In this document: positions 33,580-42,397 of the stretch, piece after piece | Position numbering within the stretch: the first letter of the stretch is position 1 | Layout of the letters: each line of letters starts with the position of its first letter | From: Streptomyces sp. PCS3-D2 | GTDB lineage: Bacteria; Actinomycetota; Actinomycetes; Streptomycetales; Streptomycetaceae | Reading direction: 5' to 3' | Assembly (NCBI RefSeq): GCF_000612545.2 | Contig: NZ_CP097800.1 | Span: 5,530,501-5,594,500 of the forward strand | Length of the DNA: 64,000 nucleotides | Notes under the pieces: generated by a model | Database searches by the model: none | Seen by the model: the letters and a program-made list of their open reading frames with translations, nothing else | Told to the model about the DNA's origin: nothing | Made by a program: the position numbers and the translations under genes

Positions 33580-36500
33580 ATGTCCTGGCTGTCCCGCTTC
33601 AGCCTTACCCAAAGGGCGTTGGTCGGCCTCGTGTCGATCGTCGCGCTCCTCTTCGGCGCCATAGCCATCCCGCAGCTCAAGCAGCAGCTGCTGCCCTCCA
33701 TCGAACTCCCGATGGTGTCCGTGCTCGCGCCGTACCAGGGCGCCTCACCCGACGTGGTCGAGAAGCAGGTCGTCGAACCGATCGAGGCCACGCTCAAGGG
33801 CGTCGACGGCATCACCGGCATCACCTCCACCGCCAGCGAGGGCAACGCCCTCATCATGGCCACCTTCGACTACGGCGACAGCGGCACCAAGCAGCTCGTC
33901 GCCGACGTCCAGCAGGCCGTCAACCGGGCCCGCGTCCGGCTGCCCGCCGATGTGGACCCGCAGGTGGTGGCCGGTTCCACCGACGACATCCCGACGGTGG
34001 TCCTCGCCGCCACGTCCGACAAGGACCAGCAGGCCCTCGCCGACCAGCTGGAGAAGTCCGTGGTCCCGGTCCTGTCGGACATCGACGGCGTCGGCCAGGT
34101 CAGCGTCGACGGGGTCCAGGACATCCAGGTCACCGTGACCCCCGACGACGCCCGGCTCGCCGCGGCCGGCCTCGACGGCGCGGCCCTCGCCCAGGGTCTC
34201 CGGGCGGGCGGCGCGGCCGTCCCCGCCGGCTCCTTCGACGAGGCGGGCCAGAGCCGCACCGTCCGCGTGGGCAACGGCTTCACCTCCCTCGCCCAGGTCG
34301 AGGACCTGCGCCTGAGCCCCGGTCAGGGCAGGCCGGCGGTCCGCCTCGGCGACGTCGCCGTCGTCAGGCAGGAGCCGGCCAAGGCCGTATCCATCACCCG
34401 CACCAACGGCCGGCCCAGCCTCGCCCTCGTCCTCACCATGGACAAGGACGGCAGCGCCGTCGCCATCTCCGACGCGGTCAAGGACAAGCTGCCCGAGCTG
34501 CGCTCCACGCTCGGCTCCGGAGCCGAGCTGACCGTCGTCAGCGACCAGGGGCCGGCCGTCGCCAAGTCCATCTCCAGCCTCACCACGGAGGGCATGCTCG
34601 GCCTGCTCTTCGCGGTGATCGTGATCCTGGTCTTCCTGGCGTCGGTGCGTTCGACGCTGGTCACCGCGGTGTCCATCCCGCTGTCCGTGGTCCTCGCCCT
34701 CATCGTGCTGTGGACGCGCGACCTGTCGCTCAACATGCTCACCCTGGGCGCGCTGACCATCGCCATCGGCCGGGTCGTCGACGACTCGATCGTGGTACTG
34801 GAGAACATCAAGCGCCACCTCGGCTACGGCGAGGAGCGCGAGGCCGCGATCACCACCGCAGTCAGGGAGGTCGCCGGGGCGGTCACCTCCTCCACCCTCA
34901 CCACCGTCGCCGTCTTCCTGCCCATCGGCCTCGTCGGCGGCATGATCGGCGAGCTCTTCGGCTCCTTCTCGCTCACCGTCACCGCGGCCCTGCTGGCCTC
35001 GCTGCTGGTCTCGCTGACGGTCGTTCCGGTGCTCTCGTACTGGTTCCTCAGCGCGCCGAAGGGCGTCACGCCCGGGGACGCCGAGAGCGCCGCCGAGGCC
35101 CGTCGCGAAGCCGAGGAGAAGGAGGCACGCAGCCGCCTCCAGCGCTTCTACGTCCGCGTCCTGGGCTTCGCCACCCGGCGCCGCCTGACCAGCGTGGCCA
35201 TCGCGGTGGTCGTCCTCGTCGGCACCCTCGGCATGACCCCCCTGCTGAAGACCAACTTCTTCGACCAGGGCGAGCAGGACCTCCTGACGGTCAAGCAGGA
35301 GCTCGCCCCGGGCACCTCGCTGGCCGCCTCCGACGAGGCGAGCCGCAAGGTCGAGAAGGTGCTGGCCTCCGTTGACGGAGTCAAGAGCTACCAGGTCACC
35401 GTCGGCTCCTCCGGCTTCCTCGCGGCCTTCGGTGGCGGTACCGGCTCCAACCAGGCCTCCTACCAGGTCACCCTGAAGGACGCCGGCGACGCCGAGGCCG
35501 TGAAGCGGCGGATCGAGGAGCGGCTCGCCGCCCTCGACGGCATCGGCGAGACCCGCATCGCGGCCGGCGACGCCTTCGGCAGCCAGAACCTCAGCGTGGT
35601 CGTCAAGGCGGGCGACGGCGAGGTCCTGGCCCGGGCCGCCGAGCAGGTCCGGGCCGCGGTGGCGAAGCTGGACAACGTCACCGACGTGCAGAGCGACCTG
35701 TCCCAGTCCGTGCCCCGGATCTCGGTGACCGCCACTCCCAAGGCGGCGGAGGCGGGCCTGGACCAGGCCGCGCTGGGCGCACTCGTCGCCCAGGCCGTCC
35801 GCGGCAACCCGGCGGGCAGGGCCGTACTGGACGGCACCGAGCGGGACATCGTCATCACGTCCGCGCAGCCGGCCACCACCCTGGCCGAACTGCGGGCGCT
35901 CCCCGTCGGCCCGGTCAGGCTCGGTGACGTCGCCGAGGTCGCGGAGGTTCCCGGTCCGGTCGCGATGACCCGGATCGACGGCGCCCGCGCCGCCACCATC
36001 ACCGCGCGCCCGCAGGGCGACAACACGGGCGCGGTCAGCGCGGAGCTCCAGACGAAGCTCAAGGCCCTGGACCTGCCCGACGGCGCCACGGCCTCCATCG
36101 GGGGAGTCTCCGAGGACCAGGACGAGGCGTTCGGCTCGCTCGGCCTCGCCATGCTCGCGGCCATCGCGATCGTGTTCATGCTGCTGGTGGCGACCTTCCG
36201 GTCGCTCGTCCAGCCGCTGATCCTGCTGGTGTCCATCCCGTTCGCGGCGACCGGCTCGCTCGGCCTGCTCATCGTCACCGGCACCCCGATGGGCGTCCCG
36301 GCGATGATCGGCATGCTGATGCTCATCGGCATCGTCGTCACCAACGCGATCGTCCTGATCGACCTGGTCAACCAGTACCGCACCCAGGGCCTGGGCGTCG
36401 TCGAGGCGGTCGTCGAGGGCGGCCGGCACCGGCTGCGCCCGATCCTCATGACGGCCCTGGCGACGATCTTCGCACTGCTCCCGATGGCGCTCGGCGTCAC

Positions 36501-36702
36501 CGGTGAGGGCGGCTTCATCTCGCAGCCGCTGGCGGTCGTGGTGATCGGCGGCCTGGTCAGCTCGACCCTGCTGACGCTGCTCCTGGTGCCGACCCTCTAC
36601 ACGATGGTCGAGCTCCGCAAGGAACGCCGCCGAGCGAAGAAGGCGGCCCGCCCGGCGGCGGCGCCGCAGGACCGGCCGGAGGAGACCCCGGCCCCGGTCT
36701 GA
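33580..36702 (+). CDS. RND superfamily efflux transporter (HAE1-like)
   Basis: 1040 residues with the AcrB-type plan: one N-terminal helix, a large extracytoplasmic loop, helices 2-6, a second large loop, and helices 8-12. GRVVDDSIVVLENIKRHLG in TM4 carries the paired Asp residues of the proton relay, and the N-terminus ends the first helix with PQLKQQLLPSIELPMV. No membrane-fusion or outer-membrane partner is encoded next to it, as expected for a monoderm. The substrate is unknown. The start ATG 33580 (MSWLSRFSLTQRAL) has AGAGAG upstream. It is likely under the adjacent response regulator. Confidence 0.93.
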   Translation: MSWLSRFSLTQRALVGLVSIVALLFGAIAIPQLKQQLLPSIELPMVSVLAPYQGASPDVVEKQVVEPIEATLKGVDGITGITSTASEGNALIMATFDYGDSGTKQLVADVQQAVNRARVRLPADVDPQVVAGSTDDIPTVVLAATSDKDQQALADQLEKSVVPVLSDIDGVGQVSVDGVQDIQVTVTPDDARLAAAGLDGAALAQGLRAGGAAVPAGSFDEAGQSRTVRVGNGFTSLAQVEDLRLSPGQGRPAVRLGDVAVVRQEPAKAVSITRTNGRPSLALVLTMDKDGSAVAISDAVKDKLPELRSTLGSGAELTVVSDQGPAVAKSISSLTTEGMLGLLFAVIVILVFLASVRSTLVTAVSIPLSVVLALIVLWTRDLSLNMLTLGALTIAIGRVVDDSIVVLENIKRHLGYGEEREAAITTAVREVAGAVTSSTLTTVAVFLPIGLVGGMIGELFGSFSLTVTAALLASLLVSLTVVPVLSYWFLSAPKGVTPGDAESAAEARREAEEKEARSRLQRFYVRVLGFATRRRLTSVAIAVVVLVGTLGMTPLLKTNFFDQGEQDLLTVKQELAPGTSLAASDEASRKVEKVLASVDGVKSYQVTVGSSGFLAAFGGGTGSNQASYQVTLKDAGDAEAVKRRIEERLAALDGIGETRIAAGDAFGSQNLSVVVKAGDGEVLARAAEQVRAAVAKLDNVTDVQSDLSQSVPRISVTATPKAAEAGLDQAALGALVAQAVRGNPAGRAVLDGTERDIVITSAQPATTLAELRALPVGPVRLGDVAEVAEVPGPVAMTRIDGARAATITARPQGDNTGAVSAELQTKLKALDLPDGATASIGGVSEDQDEAFGSLGLAMLAAIAIVFMLLVATFRSLVQPLILLVSIPFAATGSLGLLIVTGTPMGVPAMIGMLMLIGIVVTNAIVLIDLVNQYRTQGLGVVEAVVEGGRHRLRPILMTALATIFALLPMALGVTGEGGFISQPLAVVVIGGLVSSTLLTLLLVPTLYTMVELRKERRRAKKAARPAAAPQDRPEETPAPV

Positions 36703-36720
36703 CCGGGGCTGGGCGCAGAG

Positions 36721-36753
36721 GCCCCGGGCACCGCTGCGAGTGGTGCCCGGGGC
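36721..36753. terminator. Convergent terminator hairpin
   Basis: GCCCCGGGCACC (36721-36732) pairs with GGTGCCCGGGGC (36742-36753) and extends inward with a G-T wobble. It sits between the transporter and the convergent membrane-anchored protein gene. Confidence 0.8.
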
Positions 36754-36754
36754 A

Positions 36755-37405
36755 TCACGCGTACCAGTGGTAGCAGCCGCCCTCCTGGCGCCCCGGGACG
36801 TCCGTGCGCCACTCGTACCATCCGTCGCCTTTCATCAGGTTGCTGATGTCCTCCGAGCGGATGACGAGGCAGAAGGGGAGTCTGATGGGCCGGCCCGTAC
36901 TGGCGCGTTCGACGGTCAGCGTTCCCTCGAAACGGTCGGGTTTGAGCGTCCAGCCGTGGGTGGTGAACTGCATGACGGGCTGTTTGGGGTCGGACTGCGT
37001 GACGACGAACGGTGTGGGGTCCGATGCGAACTCGTACCAGACGCTTGTCTTGTCGACAACCCTGGCGGAGGCACTGCCGCCGCGCTGCACCCACCACTGC
37101 ACGTTCTGTTCCCAGAAGAACTTCGGCTCGCTTCGCGTGGTCTTCGGTCGCAGGCGGATCTGGACGTCAGTGACTATCTCCACGTCCTCCGTGTCGAACC
37201 GGGTGAACACGGTCGGCTGGAGGAAGAGGGAGGTCGCGTCCCCGGACCGGATCATCTTCAGGGACATCGGAAGGGTGACTACGGTCTGCGGGCTCTCTCG
37301 TGCCTCCACGAAGTTGTAGACCGAGAACGCCAGGGCTGTCAGCGAAGCGATGCTCGCGACCCAGGTGTGTCCCGTGCGGAAGCGATGCCGTGTGCGATCG
37401 GCCAT
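36755..37405 (-). CDS. Hypothetical single-pass membrane protein
   Basis: 216 residues from ATG 37405. Short basic N-terminus, one transmembrane segment (about 14-32, HTWVASIASLTALAFSVYNFVEA), then a soluble, beta-rich, presumably extracytoplasmic region with WEQNVQWWVQRGG, KTSVWYEFASDPTPFV and GWYEWRTDVPG. It has fewer Ala/Gly and more Trp/Tyr/Phe than its neighbours, and a lower-GC stretch around 36960-37320, so recent acquisition is possible. No family recognised. Confidence 0.75.
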   Translation of the reverse strand: MADRTRHRFRTGHTWVASIASLTALAFSVYNFVEARESPQTVVTLPMSLKMIRSGDATSLFLQPTVFTRFDTEDVEIVTDVQIRLRPKTTRSEPKFFWEQNVQWWVQRGGSASARVVDKTSVWYEFASDPTPFVVTQSDPKQPVMQFTTHGWTLKPDRFEGTLTVERASTGRPIRLPFCLVIRSEDISNLMKGDGWYEWRTDVPGRQEGGCYHWYA

Positions 37406-37467
37406 GGTTCCCAGCCTGAGCCCGGCCGCCGCCCGGTGCCCCTCGGCCTGGGCCGCCCGGAGGAGCA

Positions 37468-37507
37468 CGAGAAGGGGCGCCCGGCAGATGCCGGGCGCCC
37501 CTTCTCG
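37468..37507 (-). terminator. nadA terminator
   Basis: A perfect 18-bp stem (37468-37485 with 37490-37507) closed by AGAT, 14 bases downstream of the nadA stop. Confidence 0.88.
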
Positions 37508-37521
37508 ATGTTCGGCTACCT

Positions 37522-38700
37522 CTACGGGAGGGCGAGCATGCGCTCCAGCGCGAGCTTCGCGAAGCTCTCCGTCTCCTTGTCGACCTGGATCTGGTTGACG
37601 AGGGTGCCCTCGGCCAGCGACTCCAGGGTCCACACCAGGTGCGGGAGGTCGATGCGGTTCATCGTCGAACAGAAGCAGACCGTCTTGTCGAGGAAGACGA
37701 CTTCCTTGTCCTCGGCAGCGAAACGATTCGCCAGACGGCGGACCAGGTTCAGCTCGGTACCGATGGCCCACTTGGAGCCGGCCGGGGCCGCCTCCAAGGC
37801 CTTGATGATGTACTCCGTCGAGCCGACGTAGTCCGCGGCCGCCACGACCTCGTGCTTGCACTCGGGGTGGACCAGGACGTTCACGCCGGGGATGCGGGCG
37901 CGCACGTCGTTGACCGAGTCGACCGAGAACCGGCCGTGGACCGAGCAGTGCCCGCGCCAGAGGATCATCCTGGCGTCGCGCAGCTGCTGGGCGGTCAGGC
38001 CGCCGTTGGGCTTGTGCGGGTTGTAGACCACGCAGTCGTCCAGGGACATGCCCATGTCGCGGACGGCCGTGTTGCGGCCCAGGTGCTGGTCCGGGAGGAA
38101 GAGCACCTTCTCGCCCTGCTCGAACGCCCACTCCAGGGCCTTCTTCGCGTTGGACGAGGTGCAGATCGTGCCGCCGTGCTTGCCGGTGAAGGCCTTGATG
38201 TCGGCGGAGGAGTTCATGTACGAGACGGGGACCGTCACACCGGCGATACCGGCATCAGTCAGCGCGTCCCAGCACTCCGCGACCTGTTCGGCGGTGGCCA
38301 TGTCGGCCATCGAGCAGCCGGCGGCCAGGTCCGGCAGGACCACCTTCTGGTCGTCCGAGGTCAGGATGTCCGCGGACTCGGCCATGAAGTGGACGCCGCA
38401 GAAGACGATGTACTCGGCCTCCGGCTTGGCGGCCGCGTCCCTGGCCAGCTTGAAGGAGTCGCCGGTGACGTCGGCGAACTCGATGACCTCGTCACGCTGG
38501 TAGTGGTGGCCGAGGATGAAGACCTTGTCCCCGAGCTTCTCCTTGGCCGCGCGGGCGCGCTCCACGAGGTCCGGGTCGGACGGCGAGGGCAGGTCGCCGG
38601 GGCACTCCACCCCGCGCTCGCTCTTGGGGTCGGCCTCACGGCCGAGCAGCAGCAGGGCAAGGGGCGTCGGCTGGACGTCCAACGGCTGGGCGGTGGTCAC
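37522..38700 (-). CDS. nadA: Quinolinate synthase A
   Basis: A [4Fe-4S] enzyme condensing iminoaspartate with dihydroxyacetone phosphate to quinolinate in de novo NAD synthesis. GTG 38700 gives 392 residues and places AAGGG about 8 nt upstream; GTG 38709 is too close to it. Cluster cysteines are expected in VFCGVHFMAESADIL, TICTSSNAKKAL and CFCSTMNRIDL, with substrate residues in FILGHHYQRDEVIEFAD and NVLVHPECKHEVV. The length is of the long type seen in actinobacteria. nadB and nadC are not in this window; the upstream region has repeats suggestive of an operator. Confidence 0.95.
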   Translation of the reverse strand: MTTAQPLDVQPTPLALLLLGREADPKSERGVECPGDLPSPSDPDLVERARAAKEKLGDKVFILGHHYQRDEVIEFADVTGDSFKLARDAAAKPEAEYIVFCGVHFMAESADILTSDDQKVVLPDLAAGCSMADMATAEQVAECWDALTDAGIAGVTVPVSYMNSSADIKAFTGKHGGTICTSSNAKKALEWAFEQGEKVLFLPDQHLGRNTAVRDMGMSLDDCVVYNPHKPNGGLTAQQLRDARMILWRGHCSVHGRFSVDSVNDVRARIPGVNVLVHPECKHEVVAAADYVGSTEYIIKALEAAPAGSKWAIGTELNLVRRLANRFAAEDKEVVFLDKTVCFCSTMNRIDLPHLVWTLESLAEGTLVNQIQVDKETESFAKLALERMLALP

Positions 38701-39002
38701 GACACGCACCCTTTCTGTTCTGCGACGAGGGATTTAAGGATCATCGCTTCGACTTCTCGTCTACTTGACGCTATCTATCATAACCGCTTCACGTCAGTTT
38801 GACGATGCCGATAGTGTCAATGTGACGCATCAGCCCCCGATTCGCCGGGCCCGCGTCCGCGCGGGGTGTGCGAGCATGAATATCTGAAACAAGCGTCGGG
38901 TCCCGGAATGAATCCGCGGTCCCGCTCGTTGCCACCGACGGCAAGAGTCCGACGTTTCCCCGCGCCTCCGCGGGGAGCCGCCCACTTCGGGAGTGAATGC
39001 AG
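38701..39002. promoter_or_regulatory. Divergent nadA / erpA control region with TGACG repeats
   Basis: 302 bases without a gene. A -10-like TATGAT for nadA lies at 38782-38777 (minus). Around it are TTGACGCTATC (38765-38775) and its near-perfect inverted copy GATAGTGTCAA (38810-38820), CGTCA-gtt-TGACG (38792-38804), and another TGACGC at about 38823. This density of TGACR elements over the promoter suggests a repressor site. The rest of the region shows only scattered GC-rich sequence before the erpA ribosome site (GGGAG, 38989). Confidence 0.5.
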
Positions 39003-39359
39003 ATGTCCGTACAGGACGACAAGACCACTGTGAGCGACGGCATCCTCCTGTCCGACGCCGCCGCCGAGAAGGTCAGGACCCTGCTGGAGCAGGAAGGCCG
39101 CGATGACCTGGCGCTCCGCGTCGCCGTCCAGCCCGGCGGCTGCTCCGGCCTGCGCTACCAGCTCTTCTTCGACGAGCGCTCCCTCGACGGCGACGTCGTG
39201 AAGGACTTCGACGGTGTGAAGGTCGTCACGGACCGCATGAGCGCCCCGTACCTGGGCGGCGCCTCCATCGACTTCGTCGACACCATCGAGAAGCAGGGCT
39301 TCACGATCGACAACCCGAACGCCACGGGCTCCTGCGCCTGCGGCGACTCCTTCAGCTGA
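39003..39359 (+). CDS. erpA: Iron-sulfur cluster insertion protein, A-type carrier
   Basis: A HesB/IscA/ErpA-family protein of 118 residues carrying Fe-S clusters to apo-enzymes. Three ligand cysteines are in the right places: GGCSGLRYQL and, at the C-terminus, GSCACGDSF. ATG 39003 is preferred over 38997 because GGGAG lies 9 nt upstream. It may serve the Fe-S enzyme encoded divergently (NadA) and the Rieske protein further along. Followed by a strong terminator. Confidence 0.94.
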   Translation: MSVQDDKTTVSDGILLSDAAAEKVRTLLEQEGRDDLALRVAVQPGGCSGLRYQLFFDERSLDGDVVKDFDGVKVVTDRMSAPYLGGASIDFVDTIEKQGFTIDNPNATGSCACGDSFS

Positions 39360-39378
39360 GCCTGCGGCACACCTACGA

Positions 39379-39420
39379 CGAGGGCCCGCCCCGGTCGCAT
39401 CCGACCGGGGCGGGCCCTCG
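39379..39420. terminator. erpA convergent terminator
   Basis: A perfect 19-bp stem (39379-39397 with 39402-39420) and CATC loop between erpA and the convergent membrane-anchored protein gene. Confidence 0.88.
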
Positions 39421-39436
39421 CGCATGCCCAGGGGCG

Positions 39437-40870
39437 CTACTGCCGGGGGAGCACCTTGCCCGTCGCCGCGTCCAGCACCTTCCGGTCGCCCAGCGGCTCC
39501 TTCAGGGTCACCGACAGGGACATCTCCTCCGCCAGCATGATGCAGGCCTGACCCGGCTTGTTCGGCGTGTCAGTGATCTTCACCATGACCGACCCGGCCT
39601 GCTCCCGCGCCTCCACGGCGTACGTGCTGCACACGCTGCCCCAGAAGTTCACCGTCAGCTTCCGGTCGGCCTCCCGGTACGAGAAGCCGGGCACGGTACG
39701 AGCGCCCGGCCCCGGCGTGTTCTCCTGCGCGGACGCCGGCTCGGCCACCGTGTGACCCGGCGCCCCGCCCCGCCCCGCCACCTCGAACAGCCAGGCCGGA
39801 ACCAGCCCGCGCGCTCCGTCGACCGTCCCCGGAGCCAGCCCGAGCACCGCGCCCGTCACCGTCTCGGTCCGCGGCGGCTTCATCGGCCGGGGCTCCGGAT
39901 TGCAGGGCACCGGCTCCGAGGCGCCCACCGGGGTGTCCGCCGCCAGCGGGACCGCACTCGCGCAGCCGCTGGGCTCCGGCGTGCCGCCGGAGCCGTTCGA
40001 CCGCGCGTTCAGCCGGGCCAGCGCCTCCGCGGCCCCGACCACCTGCTGGTCGGCGGCCCGGACCGGCGCCGTCAGCTCGCCGCTGCCGCCCACCACCGTG
40101 CCGTCCGCGCCCACGCTCACCTGGGTGGACCAGCCCTGCGTGGGCAGGCCGCCGACCACCGGATCGGCCGTCACCACCCGGATCGCGCCCTGGGTGAGCC
40201 GGGCGTCCAGCCGGGCCCCGTCCTGCCCCACGGCCTTCAGCACCGGAGCCGCGGCGGCCTTGGCGGCCTCCTCGGACACCGGTCGGCCGCTCGCGTCGGC
40301 ACCGGCGTCCCGGGGGAGCGCGGCGGGGCCGCAGGTGTCCTTGCCGCGCACGCAGTCGTCCCCGGCGCCGTTGCCCGCGGCGTCGCCGCCCGCCTGGAAG
40401 CGGTTGAAATTCCAGGTGCCCGGTGCCGTACGGGCCACCGTCAACCGGGGCCCGGAGCCGTCGGCGGCCTCACCGGCCAGCCAGACGTCCCCCTCCAGCC
40501 GCGGGGCGCCCGTGAGGCCCAGGGCCGCCGCGAGCCGGGCCACATCGGCCTGCGCGACCTCCCCCGACACGCGGTAGGCGGGCGCCGCCGGCGGGGCCTC
40601 GGGCAGCTTCACATCGGCCCGGTAGACCACACCCCCGCCCGAAGGATCCGGCTCCCCGGGCGCGATGCCCGGACCCGAGGGGTCACCCGCGTCACGGGGT
40701 GCGGATGCCGCGCTGTCACCCGTCCGGCGGGCCGTTCCGTCCCCCTGGGCCGCGGACGCCCAGTAGGCGGTACCACCGCCCGCGAGCAGGACGGCGGCCG
40801 TGATCGAGCCGACGACCCAGGCGGGCCGCCGTCGTGTGCCGCTTGACGTGCCGGGTTCTTCGCTGGTCAC
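39437..40870 (-). CDS. Membrane-anchored hypothetical protein, 477 aa
   Basis: Starts at GTG 40870. A basic cytoplasmic N-terminus (TRRRPAW), one transmembrane helix (about 18-42), a Gly/Pro/Asp-rich low-complexity linker, then a large extracytoplasmic region. The C-terminal part has repeated Cys (DDCVRGKDTCG, SGCASAVP, VPCNPEP, GSVCSTYAV, ACIMLAEE) that could form disulfides. It resembles the large secreted/anchored proteins often found next to adoK and erpA in actinomycetes, but I know no function. It ends downstream against the erpA terminator. Confidence 0.72.
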   Translation of the reverse strand: MTSEEPGTSSGTRRRPAWVVGSITAAVLLAGGGTAYWASAAQGDGTARRTGDSAASAPRDAGDPSGPGIAPGEPDPSGGGVVYRADVKLPEAPPAAPAYRVSGEVAQADVARLAAALGLTGAPRLEGDVWLAGEAADGSGPRLTVARTAPGTWNFNRFQAGGDAAGNGAGDDCVRGKDTCGPAALPRDAGADASGRPVSEEAAKAAAAPVLKAVGQDGARLDARLTQGAIRVVTADPVVGGLPTQGWSTQVSVGADGTVVGGSGELTAPVRAADQQVVGAAEALARLNARSNGSGGTPEPSGCASAVPLAADTPVGASEPVPCNPEPRPMKPPRTETVTGAVLGLAPGTVDGARGLVPAWLFEVAGRGGAPGHTVAEPASAQENTPGPGARTVPGFSYREADRKLTVNFWGSVCSTYAVEAREQAGSVMVKITDTPNKPGQACIMLAEEMSLSVTLKEPLGDRKVLDAATGKVLPRQ

Positions 40871-40960
40871 CGCATCGCTCCTTCACTGGTCCCGCAGTGT
40901 CTGATGCGGGTGTGACGGAACGGGGGCGCAACCGGTTCCCTCCGGCTTCCGGGCGCCCTC

Positions 40961-41200
40961 CTACTGGTCCCCGTAGGCGGCGGTGGAGGCGATCAGCCGG
41001 GCCGAGGCGGCCGGAACCCTGACCCCGTGGATCTGCGAGGGAGCCACCCGGACCTGCCGGGGGCCCTCCTCGACGCCCCAGTGCGGGGCCATCCGGGCGC
41101 AGTCCCCCAGCAGGCGGGCGAAGCCGGGCCGTCCCGGGCCTTCCGCTCCGCGCCGGTCGGCGGTGTACTCGGAGCAGCCGTAACCGTCGGTATAGGTCAT
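40961..41200 (-). CDS. Small conserved hypothetical protein, 79 aa
   Basis: MTYTDGYGCSEYTADRRGAEG..., ending in PSQIHGVRVPAASARLIASTAAYGDQ. It is soluble with no membrane helix. The N-terminal Tyr/Cys-rich stretch is conserved in similar short Streptomyces proteins as far as I recall. It lies between the anchored protein gene (90 bp) and the divergent adenosine kinase gene. No function known. Confidence 0.65.
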   Translation of the reverse strand: MTYTDGYGCSEYTADRRGAEGPGRPGFARLLGDCARMAPHWGVEEGPRQVRVAPSQIHGVRVPAASARLIASTAAYGDQ

Positions 41201-41343
41201 GAGGGCACCGTAGGCACCGGAGCTCTCGCGAAGAAAGACCTACTAAGGGGTAGTTTCTGGGGTTCGTCCGGGGGTTCGGCCGGGGGGCACTTACCGGGTA
41301 GTTTTGACTGTCCCTCGCCGTCCTCAGCAGGAGCGTCCACGCC

Positions 41344-42318
41344 GTGCGCATCGCAGTCACCGGCTCCATCGCCACCGACCACCTCATGACCTTCCCCGGC
41401 CGTTTCGCCGACCAGTTCGTCGCGGACCAGCTGCACACGGTCTCCCTCTCCTTCCTCGTCGACAACCTCGACGTCCGGCGGGGCGGTGTGGGCCCGAACA
41501 TCTGCTTCGGCATGGGGCAGCTCGGCAGCCGCCCGATCCTGGTCGGAGCCGCCGGCTCCGACTTCGACGAGTACCGGGCCTGGCTCGACCGGCACGGCGT
41601 CGACACCCAGTCCGTCCGCATCTCCGAGGTGCTGCACACCGCGCGCTTCGTGTGCACCACGGACTCCGACCACAACCAGATCGGCTCCTTCTACACGGGC
41701 GCGATGAGCGAGGCCCGCCTGATCGAGCTGAAGTCCGTGGCCGACCGCGTGGGCGGCCTCGACCTCGTCCTCATCGGCGCGGACGACCCCGAGGCGATGC
41801 TGCGCCACACGGAGGAGTGCCGGACGCGGGGGATCCCCTTCGCCGCCGACTTCTCGCAGCAGATCGCCCGCATGGACGGCGACAACATCCGCACCCTGAT
41901 GGAGGGCGCGACCTACCTCTTCTCCAACGAGTACGAGAAGGGCCTCATCGAGTCGAAGTCCGGCTGGACGGACGAGGAGATCCTCTCCAAGGTCGGCACC
42001 CGCGTGACCACGCTGGGCTCCAACGGCGTCAGGATCGAGCGGTCCGGCGAGGCCCCGATCGTCGTCGGCTGCCCCGAGGAGAACGCGAAGGTCGACCCGA
42101 CCGGTGTCGGCGACGCCTTCCGCGCCGGGTTCCTGACGGGCCTGGGCTGGGGCGTCGGCCTGGAGCGCGCGGCGCAGCTCGGCTGCATGCTCGCGACCCT
42201 CGTCATCGAGACGCTGGGCACCCAGGAGTACACGCTCGCCCGTGCCCACTTCATGGAGCGCTTCACCAAGGCCTACGGCGAAGAGGCCGCGGCCGAGGTC
42301 CGCGCCCACCTGGCCTAG
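41344..42318 (+). CDS. adoK: Adenosine kinase-like PfkB family sugar kinase
   Basis: 324 residues from GTG 41344. It closely follows the mycobacterial AdoK pattern from its first residues (MRIAVTGSIATDHLMTFPGRFADQ), with GGVGPNICFGMGQLG, HTARFVCTTD and the C-terminal PfkB signature DPTGVGDAFRAGFLTGLGWG, whose Asp is the catalytic base. AdoK phosphorylates adenosine in purine salvage; a general carbohydrate kinase annotation is less specific but safe. The upstream region (41230-41330) has two TAGTTT elements that could be part of its promoter. Confidence 0.88.
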   Translation: MRIAVTGSIATDHLMTFPGRFADQFVADQLHTVSLSFLVDNLDVRRGGVGPNICFGMGQLGSRPILVGAAGSDFDEYRAWLDRHGVDTQSVRISEVLHTARFVCTTDSDHNQIGSFYTGAMSEARLIELKSVADRVGGLDLVLIGADDPEAMLRHTEECRTRGIPFAADFSQQIARMDGDNIRTLMEGATYLFSNEYEKGLIESKSGWTDEEILSKVGTRVTTLGSNGVRIERSGEAPIVVGCPEENAKVDPTGVGDAFRAGFLTGLGWGVGLERAAQLGCMLATLVIETLGTQEYTLARAHFMERFTKAYGEEAAAEVRAHLA

Positions 42319-42351
42319 GCTCCGCCCGGCGGATCGCGGCCGGGGCCGGAG

Positions 42352-42379
42352 GCGGCGGGGTCGGATCCGGCCCCGCCGC
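42352..42379. terminator. Convergent terminator hairpin
   Basis: GCGGCGGGG (42352-42360) pairs with CCCCGCCGC (42371-42379) around a loop with an inner TCCGGA-type dyad, between adoK and the convergent desulfurase fusion gene. Confidence 0.7.
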
Positions 42380-42397
42380 GGCTGTGCCCCGCCGCGG

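Noticed and set aside
33745-36429. Long minus-strand frame opposite the RND transporter
   Set aside because: Asp/Gly/Arg/His-rich shadow with no domain; the plus strand encodes an intact RND protein.
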